From: Marsupella aquatica
Lineage: Eukaryota > Marchantiophyta
Assembly: GCA_973895155.1 (NCBI GenBank)
Contig: OZ316894.1
Location: 14,508,001 to 14,572,000, forward strand
Length of the DNA stretch: 64,000 bases
Reading direction: 5' to 3'
Shown: in pieces, positions 21,877 to 32,941 of the stretch
How the letters are laid out: every line of letters begins with the position of its first letter
Numbering within the stretch: position 1 is the first letter of the stretch
Made by a program: the position numbers and the translations under genes
The notes under the pieces: generated by a model
Database searches by the model: none
What the model saw: the letters and a program-made list of their open reading frames with translations, nothing else
Told to the model about the DNA's origin: nothing

Positions 21877-23186
21877 AGGATGAGTCAGGGGGTGAGGAGG
21901 ACTTGGAGAGTGAGGAGGATGGTGAGGGGGAGGAGGATGAGGAGGATGCGGAGGATGATAGTGCTTCAGAGGGGAGTGTGGCCGAGGCTCCAGTACGAGG
22001 TTCTACTGGTGCACGTGGCCGGTCAGGACCCCGAGAGAGTGGACGTCACCAGTCTGGTTGGGGTGTAGGTGGCTCCACTCGCCGGATGGAGCATAGAGCA
22101 GGTGATATGCCTCCTTCTCGTCAGAGATTAGCCAGTAGGAGTGGACGGAGTGAGTCCCGGGTTCCAGCCACAGTAGGTCACAACCGAGGGGTTCATAGTG
22201 AGTCTGGAGTTCTAGCCACAGCAGGTGGTCGAGTGAGGACTGGCCCTGGTGTTGTACCAGGTGGGTCTCGACAACGGGCTGGTGTTCATACTGGTCATGT
22301 CGTTGGCCAGTCAGGAGGTTCCGGCCGTAGTGGTGGAGGTGAGTCTCGCCCTGAGGGGGGTAGTGGTGGAGTTGTTGCACCTCGTCAGTTTAGGGCTGGC
22401 CCTGGTAGTGTACCAGCTGGTTCACGACAGTCCGGGGGAGGCCTTGGTGGTCATGTGCCCACACCATCTCCTGTTCATAGTGGTGGTGTAGGCATCCAGT
22501 CTGGAGGTTCCGGCCGTAGTGGTGGAGGTGAGTCTCGTCCTGAGGGGGGTAGTGGTGGAGTTGCTGCACCTCGTCAGTTTAGGGCTGGCCCTGGTAGTGT
22601 ACCAGCTGGTTCGCGACAGTCCGGGGGAGGCCTTGGTGGTCATGTGCCGACACCATCTCCTGTTCATAGTGGTGGTGTAGGCATCCAGTCTGGAGGTTCC
22701 GGCCATAGTGGTGGAGGTGAGTCTCGCCCTGAGGGGGGTAGTGGTGGAGTTGCTGCACCTCATCAGTTTAGGGCTAGCCCTGGTAGTGTACCAGCTGGTT
22801 TGCGACAGTCCGGGGGGGGCCTTGGTGGTCATTTGCCCACACCATATCCTATTCATAGTGGTGGTGTAGGCACCCAGTCGGGAGGTTCCCGTCATAGTGG
22901 TGGAGGTGAGACTCGGCCTGAGGGGGGTAGTGGTGGTGGTGCTGGAGGGGCTTCTTTCCACACTTGTGTCGGGGAAGGAGTGCCTTCCCATGGTTCAGGC
23001 GCATCTGGAGGTGGGGGAGTACCAGAGATTGCTTCTGCACCTCATCCACATGACGATGGAGGCAGATCAGGTAGCCACGACCATGATGTGCTACCTAGTG
23101 TGTCAGCGGTAGAGACTCATAGAGCAGAGCAACCTAGTCATTCCCGTGTGAAGAAGAGGAAGACGCGACATAGCTTGTATGGATAG
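21877..23186 (+). CDS. Acidic then Gly/Ser-rich repeat protein of CACTA 1
   Basis: An open frame of about 436 residues starting after an acceptor at 21875-21876 (TGTGCAG); it may be spliced to a short exon ending at 21782. The first 40 residues are strongly acidic (DLESEEDGEGEEDEED). The middle is basic, Gly- and Ser-rich and dominated by a 63-residue tandem repeat. The end is a basic patch (VKKRKTRHSLYG) that looks like a nuclear localisation signal. I recognise no catalytic domain. By position it is the C-terminal part of, or a partner to, the accessory transposase upstream. The frame is intact although the neighbouring accessory gene is broken, perhaps because repeat unequal exchange keeps 189-base steps in frame. 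Confidence 0.5.
22314..22990 (+). repeat. 189-base coding tandem repeat, about 3.5 units
   Basis: The landmark GGAGGTTCC recurs at 22314, 22503, 22692 and 22881, exactly 189 bases apart each time, so each unit encodes 63 residues in frame. Units differ by scattered substitutions; the last is partial. Confidence 0.9.
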
Positions 23187-23559
23187 TGGACTAGGTAGAC
23201 ATGTATAGATCTAGTACCAGGCTAGCGAGGTGGATAGTTGGAGGGCATTATGTCCATTTGATATGCCCAGCCTTTAGCATAGCTAGCACTATGCATGGAG
23301 ATGTTCTCCATTTTTTGTACTTTTGCCCTCGATATTTCATTTTTGTATATAAGATATAGTTATGCCGTGTCATGCCCGGGTTTCAAGGTACATAGTGTGC
23401 AATCAAAATTGATAGTCTCTCTTGACTAAATGACCTCTCTAAACCCTAGATAAAAACTCAGTTAAAGAATTAAATTGCACCCCAATTAAACCCCCAATTA
23501 GCCCCCCATTTAAAATAGGCCCAATCAAGCTCGCCAAATAGTTTCCGGGTAGATACCGA
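23187..23559 (+). other. 3' flank of the CACTA 1 rightward genes
   Basis: No gene is visible. T-rich sequence at 23300-23350 would suit a 3' untranslated region for the Gly-rich protein. After 23400 the sequence becomes AT-rich and leads into the right subterminal array. Confidence 0.4.
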
Positions 23560-23981
23560 TCCATATCCGATGCCACAATCATCGTACTTTTCCATCCCAA
23601 ACGTATCGCAAAGTCCGATTCTACTATAATCGCAATTTCCGTTCCAAATAACATCGGACATTTCCGATGTTAAACCAATCGGTCATTTCCATGTCCAGAA
23701 TATCGGTCTAGAATCGGACGCCTCCACTAACAGAAAATGCGTGAAACAGACATCCGATTACGCGGGAATCGGACATAGTGTTTCCCGACAGTTTAGGCGA
23801 CGGAACTCCCGAATGTTTTGGTATCGGTAGTTCCGATTAGTTTCCGATTGTCATTTTCCGATAAAATTTATATTGGAAATTGCGATTCTTTTGGTATCGG
23901 ACAGGTGAGATTTCCGCGTCGGATTTCCTGAAGGCGTCCGATCTAAATACAATCGGTAAAATGCCTCAAAATGTACTAGTG
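23560..23981. repeat. CACTA 1 right subterminal and terminal repeats
   Basis: About 420 bases packed with TCCGAT/ATCGGA words in both orientations, ending with GTACTAGTG at 23973-23981, the inverted form of the CACTAGTAC terminus. The next three bases, ACT, repeat the target duplication at 13708-13710. Confidence 0.88.
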
Positions 23982-25705
23982 ACTTTCAAAAAGTGACCTA
24001 GGGTTGGTCAACAAACTCCTTAACAAACATGGAATTAACCTTAGGCCCTTCCTCTAGTAGAACCACCAAGTATAATCCACAAACAACCCATTCCATCAAT
24101 CGAAAATGCCTTCACTCTTTACTCTTGCAACTTCCCTCATGCATAATAACTACTTTCGAAAACACCTTCAAGCTCACAACAACATTCGAAAATGGCATGA
24201 AGACATTCATTCTAACCATTCCATCACTCATAGCCAAAGCAAGGCATCAACACACATCTCAAAAACGAGGATACCTCTCCTCTAAATGCATAGCAAGAAG
24301 GCACTTGTAGCATCATGGCCTCCAAGTAAAAACATGGGTCACAAGCAAGACCCTCCTAGCAAAAATGAATCATCACCAAGTCTAATCATCAACCAAGCAT
24401 TCAAAATCCCTCCATAGCCTATCCAAGCTTCAAAACCCTAGTCTCCTTCTCTCATACTTCCTTCTTTCAACCAAATTTACTTTCGAAGCTTCAAGTCAAG
24501 GAGTTTACAAGAGAGTAGGCCTTCTTAGTGAGCCATCTCTAATGCAAGACTCCCAAGCTTCAACAAGATTAGGTCTCATCTCCTCTAAGCTTTCGAAAAT
24601 CTCCTACAAGTCCATTCTCCTCAAAACTTGAAGCAACAAACCTACATTCAAGTATGCCTTCTTGTGGGCAATCTCTCATGCAAGCTCCTTATACTTCCTA
24701 CTCACATCCTACCTCCTTCCTAAGGCTTCGAGTCAGCCTCTCCTACATTCGAAACCTCTCTCCAAATCCTTAGAAAAACCGTCACAAAACTCAATCTCTT
24801 CACATTCAAAGCTTCTACTCCATCTATCTCTTCACAAAATTGCCTCTACATCTCCTACCCTCAAAATCCTAAGGCCATGGCCAAGGAGGAGGGCTCCCCC
24901 TTCACTCATGCCTCATGCTCGAGCTCCCCTCAAGAGGTTCGCTCCTACCTATTTAAAACTTACTCAAAGACTCAAAAACTGCCAAAAGCGGCAGCACTTT
25001 AGCAGCATCACGGTGTGAGAGAGAGCCCACCCTTCGAACTCTCCTCTTTAGTACTCTGGTGGGAAGGCCTGGGGCAAGGCACAAGCCCTCCACTTATGGT
25101 TTAAGTCCTCGACAATTTTCAGCCCTTGATCATCCATCAAAAAGATCTAAGGGTCAAAAATGAGCCAAAATACCATCCTTTGTAACTTTGTAACCAAATG
25201 AGGCTTCGCACTTTCGAAAAAACCTCGACCTCCTCCAAACCCTAAGGCACGTCCTCATCCTCAATCCTATCCATTCATCCATTGACTCAACCAAGATCCA
25301 CCGTTGATGTAGGTTCAATGAATCTAGTCCTTATTTCACAAAACTAGGAATCTGGCCCATATCTCACAAAACTGATGCACTTGGACCAAACCCTCTTACA
25401 TGCCTTGAACCTGGTCACCTCCTCCATGTATTCAATGAACCTGGTCACCATGTCGCCAAAACCCTAGATACCTTGCTTGTTGAGCAAGCAACCTCCATTC
25501 CGCCAATCCGCCAAATGATAACTTAATCGCTGGTCACAAATGAAAAACATACCCCACAATAGTAACAAGGGTGGGTAGGCTCGACCTCATCCCTACCTTG
25601 ACCCTCATAACTCTACTTCCTCCTTCACATTGGTCAAGTTAGCTCAAGTCAAGTCAACTTGCCAAAGTTAGAAGCAAAAATTGGTTTCAACTTCCTTCAC
25701 AAAAC
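23982..25705. mobile_element. Unidentified insertion in copia, right part
   Basis: About 1.7 kb without a supportable gene. It is strongly pyrimidine-rich on the plus strand and dotted with TTCGAAA and CTTCGA words, and it contains a GAGAGAGAG run near 25017. It ends ...CACAAAACA before copia resumes at about 25706. The bias and lack of coding suit a solo LTR or a non-autonomous element, but no internal LTR pair or inverted ends could be found by eye. Confidence 0.5.
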
Positions 25706-28700
25706 ATGAGGATTCCTCCTTTAGGATGGAAACCTCATGACAACGGAGGCATAGAGATAAAGGAAACTCTAATAGCCTTCCGAATGGGCTTTTACGCCAT
25801 TAAGATACAGACATTCCATGCAGATACCAATGCACTAAGCCATACCGAGATATGGCACCGCCGCCTGGGGCACCTAGGCATACAGATGTTCCACAAGATC
25901 ATTAAGGACACAAAAGGGATACTGACCACTGTACACCCAACCTCAATGAAAGCCCAATTCCTAGCCTGATCACAAGGCAAACTGACAATGAAGCCATCAC
26001 CATCCACCACAGACAAGCAAATCCCACGTTTCCTAGAACGAATCCATGCAGATGTATGTGGCCCTATAGATCCCCCCAGTGGCCCTTTCCGTTTCTTCTT
26101 GGCAACTATCGATGCCTCATCCAAGACCCAAGTATCCCTCTCTCCACACGCAATTTGGTTTTCTCCTGACTATTAGCCCACATCCTGCGATTAAAAGCAC
26201 AATTTCCCGACCACCCCATCAAGACATTAAGAGTTGATAATGCTGGGGAATTCACATCCCATACATTTGACGACTTCTGCATAGCAACTGGGATAGAAGT
26301 TGAATACCCTGTAGCTTATGTTCATTTTCAAAATGGGATAGCCGAATCCCTGATTAAAAGGCTCCAAACCATAGCAAGACCACTACTAATGCAGACAAGC
26401 TTACCATCATCAGCCTGGGGCCACGCCATCCTACATGTTGCGGCCCTATTAAGATATCGACCATCCGCTTTCAATGCTAGCTCACCTCACCACCTAGCAT
26501 TGGACGCACCACCCAACTTGGCTCACCTCCGCACATTCGGCTGCCAAGTCCTGGTACCCATCATGGGACCCAAGAGAACTAAACTTGGACCCCAAAGGCA
26601 AAAGGGTATCTACATTGGATTTGATTCTACATCAATCATACGCTATTTAGAACCCACCACTGCCGATGTATACAAGGCAAGATTTGCCGACTGCCACTTC
26701 TATGAGGAAATATTCCCAAAACTCAGTACAGAACTGATGAATACAGAAACAATAAACAAGGAGCTTGCATGGCAAATTAGCTCACAATTTTGGAACGACC
26801 CGAGGACAGCCCAAGCTGACACGGAGGTCCAACGGATACTACACCTTACCAGAGTAATTAGAGAGCTCCCCGATGCATTCGCGGATGTGGCGAAGGTGAC
26901 CCAATCCCATGTTCCAGCCATGAACGCCCCATCCAGGATAGATATAGACACTCAACCAGCAGCAACAATCGAACCAAGGAGAAAAAGGGGACGTCCACCT
27001 GGAGCCGGGGACACAACCACGCCAAAGGAGGACACCAGCACATACCCCATCAGCACCCGGGCCCCAACAGCCCCTGGGACCTGCACCGATGGAAAATGAG
27101 GAGATTGCCATCAATTACAACTACACCGGCCAAATCAGGGATAGAGCATCCACACCTATAGATAATGTATTTGCCCATCAGATTTCACAAGAAATAATGG
27201 ACGACTTACCTGATCCAACAACGATAAAGGAAGCCCGAGAACAACCTGATTGGCCAGAATGGCAATTAAGCAACCATAAACTCGGAGCTAGACTCACTAA
27301 TATCACGCCAAGTATTCGGACCCATCAAGCCTGCCCAACCTGATACGCACCTGACCGGCTACAAATGGACATTCATTAAGAAGCAAAACGCCCAGGGAGA
27401 GATTGTGAGATACAAAGCCCGCCTAGTAGCCAAGGGATTTACCCAAATCCCAGGCAGAGACTACGATCTAACTTATTCTCCCGTTATGGATGTCATTACA
27501 TATAGATACTTGATTGCATTCGCTATTCATTACAACTTAACGATGCATCAACTCGACATTGTCACCGCTTACTTATATGGCCACCTGGAAAATGTTATAT
27601 ACATGGAGGCCCCCCCTGAATTACTAACCAAAGTGGCCTACCATCTTCAAGGGGAGCAGAAACAACAAGAGAATACAACAGACAGTGGAGGCCCTTTCGG
27701 CCATACAAACAAGGCAGTACTACGTACCACCGCCAAAGTGATTGGATGGAAAGCATCAGACCAGAAAGCACTCGCCGCAAGAACTCGATTTGCTGTCCAA
27801 GTCCTGAGATCTATGTATGGCTTGAAACAAAGCGGACATACCTGGTATAAGCACTTCAAAAACGAGATGCTGGAAATGGGATTTAAGACATCCAATCTTA
27901 CCCCCTGCCTATTCATTAAACAAGAGGGAGATGAAATCATAATCGTAGCCATCTACGTGGATGATCTCAACCTATTCGGCACAACAAAGATCCTGCAGGA
28001 TACAATCAGAAAACTGAACAGAGTATTCAAGACCAGGGATTTAGGCAGAACTGCTTTCTGCCTCGACCTACAGTTCAAATATCTCCCTCAAGGAATACTC
28101 CACCAATCGACATAGACCCGCCGAATGCTGAAGCAATTCAACATGCACATGGCAAAATCAGTCAGATCTCCCATGGACCTTCGGTCACTGGACAGAGACA
28201 AAGATATATTTCGCAAAAGAACAGAAGGGGAGCCACTACTTGGCTCCAAAAAGCCCTACTTGTCAGCAATAGGCGCACTGCTCTTCCTGGCATCTCAAAC
28301 TCGCCCGGACATTGCTTTCGCAATTAACCTATTGGCCCGCCATAGCTCATTACCCACCATCAGACATTGGAATGGGATCAAGCAAATCATGCGCTATCTG
28401 AACGACACCACGGACCTTGGACTTCTTTTCCTAACAAGACGGACTTCACACTATCCGGATACACGGATGCAGGATACTTATCCGACCCCACCGATGCGAA
28501 GTCATAAACAGGATACATCTTTATGATAGGACCTACAGCAGTATCGTGGAGGAGCATGAAACAGACCTTGACTACAACCTCTTCAAACCACTCAGAGATT
28601 ATAGCTCTCTATGAAGCAAGCCGCGAATGCCTCTGGCTACGTAACATAATCAATTACATCCACGAAACCACAGGTATACCTAAACTAAGTTCTCCCACTA

Positions 28701-28953
28701 TTATTTACAAAGATAATCGACCATGCATAGAGCAGATCTCAACTGGATTCATTAAAAGCGATAGAACGAAGCATATTGCACCCAAGTTCTTCTTTGCACA
28801 TGAACAGTAGGGAGATACAATCAACGTCCAATGGATCCCCAGCTCTGTGAACAACGCAGATCTCTTCACCAAATCTTTACCCCCGGTTCTACACACCGCG
28901 CTCACTAAATCTATCGGGATGCGTAGTTTACTTGAATTAACACAGGAAACTTG
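25706..28953 (+). pseudogene. Copia integrase, reverse transcriptase and RNase H
   Basis: Continues the gag-pol of 11939-13274. In order: a GAG-pre-integrase segment (WHRRLGHLG near 25856), the integrase core (HADVCGPIDPPSG; RVDNAGEF near 26232; HFQNGIAES near 26325), reverse transcriptase (ARLVAKGFTQ near 27420, SMYGLKQSG near 27810, YVDDLNLF near 27955) and RNase H (SAIGALLFLASQTRPDIAF near 28265, then SNHSEIIAL). The product copies the element RNA into DNA and inserts it. Frameshifts and stops occur near 25966, 26175, 27100, 27342, 28113 and 28470. About 50 extra residues sit before SMYGLKQ, where copia proteins normally have a short linker; this could be a small insertion. Confidence 0.88.
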
Positions 28954-29461
28954 ACAACGAAAGAACCAGCTGATTGAGGGGGAGCACGAACTTCACTGCA
29001 ACCATGAACAGAAGCGAGTCAAAACCGATCGAGCAAGACTTCAATGCAAATAGAGTCACAATCATCAAGCGGATATCAAAACAACGACTTCCACCCCATG
29101 CTGCAATGAAAGTTGATCGATATCACACATATCGACCGCTCAAACACCGAGCGACTGAAACCGACAACCTAATCTACCATACGACCTCGAACTGCCCAAT
29201 TACTTTTACAGACAGCAACTTCAAAACACTTTAGAATACCATAGAACAACGCATAACGTACATATCCTTTTCTTACATAGTTTACATTTCTATAATGGAA
29301 AATAAGGGAAGGGGTGGTAATACTCTTTCCTCCCGCAAGAAAGGAGGGGAGGTTTTAATGAGGTTACACCCCACCTTTACCACACAATAAGAGAGAATAG
29401 AACTTAACTTCCCATAGGTAGACTTTAAATGTCTGCACCTTTACCTCTATAAAAGCTGCAT
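28954..29461 (+). other. 3' untranslated region of the short-LTR copia
   Basis: No convincing gene between the end of RNase H and the polypurine tract. GGGAAGGGGTGG near 29306 and AAAGGAGGGGAGG near 29340 are purine runs that could act as extra priming sites. Confidence 0.5.
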
Positions 29462-29472
29462 CCAAGGGGGAG
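29462..29472 (+). promoter_or_regulatory. Polypurine tract of the short-LTR copia
   Basis: CCAAGGGGGAG directly precedes the 3' LTR start (TGTTATAA at 29473), the position where plus-strand DNA synthesis is primed in retrotransposons. Confidence 0.85.
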
Positions 29473-29609
29473 TGTTATAACCCCTAGGATAGGTCTACCT
29501 AAGTTTAGGACACATGAGGCAGCTATACTACCAACCGCCTGAACAACAACCCAATGTACATAAAGTATTGGATGAGTAAAGTGAGTAGGATGATTTATGA
29601 TGTTGAACA
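29473..29609 (+). repeat. 3' LTR of the short-LTR copia
   Basis: 137 bases matching 11446-11585, starting TGTTATAACC and ending TTGAACA, followed by the target duplication CCATG at 29610-29614. Confidence 0.92.
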
Positions 29610-29947
29610 CCATGCTAGTTCTTTAGTTGGAGTATTAGCCGACTTCTCTCCTGTACTTAAGCTTGGGAATGTGTCCTTGTAAAAATGGCAGTCCACAAAT
29701 CTTGCTTTGTATACATCTGCGGTAGTGGGTTCCAAGAATCATATAATTGATGATGAGTCATATCCAATGTAAATTCCCTTTTGTCTTGGAGGTCCTAGCT
29801 TGGTCCGCTTGGGTCCCATGATCCGAATGTTTGGAGGTGTATCTGGTTTGGTGTGGTGCCAAATGCTAGTTTATGTGGGGAACTCAAATTGAAAGCCGAT
29901 GGTCGATATCTCAACAATGCTGCTACATGTAGGATTGCATGGACCCA
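29610..29947 (-). pseudogene. Older Ty1/copia pol fragment, 5' portion
   Basis: On the minus strand this encodes the end of a copia integrase: WVHAILHVAALLRYRPSAF, then the GPKRTK-like and GIYIGYD-like stretches also seen in the younger copia at 26400-26640. It continues at 11445-11161 once the younger copia is removed. It ends at 29947, where the gypsy LTR begins. Confidence 0.75.
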
Positions 29948-31072
29948 TGTCGCGCCCATAACCCGGGCCTTAAATCCGAGTTAGTTCCCTGGGGCAACCA
30001 CAACCACCAGTAGGGGTGAGGGTTTGGGCAAGGAGGTGTGTAGTTGTCCTAATTAGCCCCAAGTCAGGCTAAGTTGATATACTTACTGGTATAATACTTA
30101 CACAACTCGCACTGATCATAGGTATATTTGTTTTCCACCGCTGGAATATTCCCACAGTTAGTGACTCGGACTAACTCCCGGCTTGGGGCTTTCAAGCCAT
30201 CGATGCAACAGAACCTTGTGACATGCAATTGGTGGCAATCCCTACCATTAGTCCGCACCCGGTACGTCCCTTGAAATGGCACCTTTGCCTAGACAAGGCA
30301 TACACACAACACCAGTTACTCGCGGTAGAATCAGAGGGAAAAGACTACATTTACTCAGCAAAGAATCAGTTTACATAGTTGACTCGCCTTCTAAGGGGGT
30401 CAACACGCCTAACGGCAGTCGATGCCCAGTCTCTACGAGGCCCCGCCCCGCGCTTGCCCAGTAAGCTTGACTCTGGCTCTCACTACTTAGTGCACTCTGA
30501 CCCTGCTCAGGCCGGGACTCCACGTGCCTTGCCTTTTCTTGTGCTAAGATAACTAAGCCTTCTCCCCCTCCCACAGTGGAAGGGGAAGCCTAAATACTAC
30601 GTTTGCGGAAAGGAGCCAAAAGATACTACCTCTCGAGGTAATGTCTACTGACTAACTACCTTCTGACTAACCGGCCGCACTCCTTCTGACCGGTTGACCG
30701 TCAATGGCAAGGGGCGCTGACCGGGGTGGCAATAGCTAAGTCTACTGACCAAAATTCTAGTCCGTTGATGGACTCTATCCTACGTCGGCTGATCCTAACT
30801 GGTCTCATCCTAATTCTTCCTATTGCACCGCTAATCGGTGCCTAATGACAGCTATTTTGTCGTTAAGCCTAATCAAAAAAATGCTACTGGCTCAACCGCC
30901 TCGCGCAGCGCCTGCTCCCACCCTCCGCTAATCACCTGTCGTGCGCATACACATCGCTACACAACATACATCGCTTGTCACATACATCCAAACATAGTCA
31001 CACTGCCACATCACAAACACAAGAGAATGGAATACAAGTGGAACTCATGTCCACACATGTCCAAAACCCACA
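29948..31072 (-). repeat. Gypsy 3' LTR
   Basis: About 1,125 bases, from TGTCGCGCCC at 29948 to AAAACCCACA at 31072, so both ends are TG...CA. It lies directly beside a minus-strand polypurine tract. The second LTR is outside or lost, so the boundaries rest on the termini and the tract. No gene is inside. Confidence 0.65.
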
Positions 31073-31085
31073 ATCGCCCCCCTAG
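31073..31085 (-). promoter_or_regulatory. Gypsy polypurine tract
   Basis: On the minus strand this reads CTAGGGGGGCGAT immediately before the LTR, the expected plus-strand priming site. The interval 31086-31247 is untranslated. Confidence 0.6.
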
Positions 31086-31247
31086 CTGGGAGTAAGGTTC
31101 CCTAACTCTAGCTAGCCATGAGTTCTACAAGGTTGATATACACCTTATTAGGTGTGAAGATCAGGAGGCCGGGTGCAAGTGAGCCCCGTCGATCACCTAC
31201 CTGCAATCCATATCTGCCAAGAGAACACAAATGATAACTAGTCGGCT

Positions 31248-32941
31248 TCACCAACACTGAGGACACAACCATGATCCACTAGGAAGCACCTGCAATGATG
31301 GTGTCAAACATGACATGTGCCATCCTCTAGAACACTTATCACAAATCAACATAGTAGATGCTCCCTGAGCAGATCCACACAACATACATTTCAAGCTAGC
31401 ACGAACATGTGCCAAGCTTGGATCTACTATACCATCAATGTTGGGAAGGTGACATGGTGCACAGTTGTGCACATGATCCTTCCAAACCATACCATTGCGT
31501 CCCTCCAACATCAGGACACCAAAAGGCAACACTTCACGCACACGTAAGATTGTCCGGCCTACGGTCACATCAAGTGTTGTGGGTGTTGTCTGCTACAAAT
31601 AAACATAATCACTAGGATGAAATTGTCGAATGCTTGCACGGTAACCTCCTCCACGAATAGTGGCATACCTCAAAGTATCACGATGTTGGGCAATGGCAAG
31701 GTTGTCAAAAGCCATGGGCATCACTCTCTGAAATACCCGTGCTCTCTCTGAACACACCTTGACCCAAACATCAGGATCATCCAAGTTCACAACTGGTGCA
31801 GCATCACGACAAATAGCTGCTGGCAAATCTGGCTCTCTACCATAGAGCAAAAAGTAAGGTGAGAAGGATGCAAGTGATGCTTGCCGACTTAAACGGTAGC
31901 CCATAGCTAACCAAGGTAGCTGGAGATCCCAATCTCTCAGATGACCAACCTGCAAGCCATACTTACGCAATCCTCTCTTCACAGTTTGCACAACTCTCTC
32001 AGCTAATCCATCTGCCTCAGGATGATCATGAGAGGTAGTACGATGATCAATCAGAGCTTGTTCACACAAACTCTCAAACTCTCCATGGAGCTTAGTTCCC
32101 TGATCAGTCAACACCTCAGCTGGTGCTTCAAAATGACTGAGTACACGATCCAAAAATGTAGCAGCAACTCCTCCACTGGCTTTATCTAGCAACGCCACTT
32201 AGTCTAGCTCAATCCACTTAGAGAAGTGCTCCACCATGACCAAAACATACCGATTATGACGTTGGGTAAGAGGTAATGGACCAGCAAAATCCAAACTCCA
32301 ATGATATCCCAAACCCATGATTGGCAACGGGTGCAACTAGGGAGTGGGAGCATTAAATGATGCTCTCACTCTGTCACATACCACACACTTAGCTATCAAC
32401 TGCTAGACATGAGTGTGCATACCATGCCACCAATACTGTGTCTGCAATAAGCTATAAGTGCGCTTCACACCAAAGTGACCCAACTCCTCGTGTGCATGTC
32501 GCACCAAATGTACTCGTTGTGATGGTTTTGGTACCACTAACACCCTACCATCATGCAGTACTCTCAAAAGATGGTTTCCCTCCCATCGAAACCTCTTGGC
32601 TCTCTGTAGAACCCTGTCACGTTCTTTGGCATCGACACTGCCAACAATAGAACCACTGCGCAGATATTTCAACACTCTCACATCATTGTAAATATCTTGT
32701 TGTCCAGAAGTTACCTCACCAACATCCACATCTGAAGACTCATCATCCACTCCATCCAATGAGGTAGAGTCCACAGATCCACTGTATGTTGGCACCCAAC
32801 AAAGAAAGGCAGATGCATGCCATCTTGGCACCATCTCCTTATCTGACTCATCATGCCATCTGACTCCAGTCTCATCTGGCTGACTGGTACATGGATTGCG
32901 GCTTAATCCATCTGCATCCAAGTTCACTTTCCCAGGCCTAT
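31248..32941 (-). pseudogene. Gypsy pol: RNase H end, integrase and C-terminal PHD finger
   Basis: Opens within the RNase H tail (NLDADGLSRNP), then the integrase zinc domain (HAHEELGHFGVKRTY near 32460-32500), the integrase core (SLDFAGPL; VLTDQGTKLHGEF; PEADGLAERVVQT) and a conserved YRLSRQ ... FLLYGREPDLP block. After a TAG near 31590 the same frame continues into a PHD finger: CMLC, CDKC, H, C, then CPQC with C4HC3 spacing, ending at 31248. PHD fingers bind histone H3 tails, so this one could steer integration to certain chromatin. Stops at about 31590, 32200, 32340 and 32405 make it a pseudogene; several look like CAG-to-TAG changes. Confidence 0.82.

Larger units (their letters stand above)
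13711..23981 (-). mobile_element. CACTA (En/Spm) element 1, complete, with a SET-domain gene
   Basis: Both ends are visible: CACTGGTACATATTTTGGG at 13711 and, in inverted orientation, CACTAGTACATTTTGAGGC ending at 23981. Both are flanked by the 3-base duplication ACT (13708-13710 and 23982-23984), the CACTA hallmark. It is 10.3 kb long. On the minus strand it carries TNP2 (14520-17788) and a TAM-plus-SET gene (17897-19200). On the plus strand it carries a damaged accessory gene (20266-21389) and a Gly-rich protein (21877-23186). Short ATCGGA/TCCGAT words crowd both ends. Confidence 0.92.
11446..29609 (+). mobile_element. Ty1/copia retrotransposon with very short LTRs, split by nested insertions
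   Basis: LTRs of 140 and 137 bases (11446-11585 and 29473-29609) begin TGTTATAACC and end AACA, with the 5-base duplication CCATG on both sides (11441-11445 and 29610-29614). The coding order protease, integrase, reverse transcriptase, RNase H is copia type. Without its internal insertion (about 13275-25705) the element would be about 5.7 kb. All reading frames carry frameshifts or stops, so it is not autonomous. The two LTRs are nearly identical apart from a 3-base gap and one or two substitutions, implying a fairly recent insertion. Confidence 0.9.
29948..32941 (-). mobile_element. Ty3/gypsy retrotransposon, 3' half, minus strand
   Basis: A 3' LTR (29948-31072), polypurine tract, and a pol gene reading leftwards from 32941. 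The element is cut in the RNase H/integrase spacer by CACTA element 2 at 32942. Its reverse transcriptase half would lie beyond that element and is not in the window, since CACTA 2 is itself truncated at about 37609. Confidence 0.8.

Noticed and set aside
22003-22991. Long minus-strand open frames rich in Thr and His over the repeat gene
   Set aside because: They are shadows created by the 189-base repeat of the plus-strand Gly-rich frame, which has the acidic start and basic end expected of a real protein.
30276-31095. Short plus-strand open frames in the gypsy LTR
   Set aside because: They lie within the LTR, have no family resemblance and low-complexity composition; no gene is supported.
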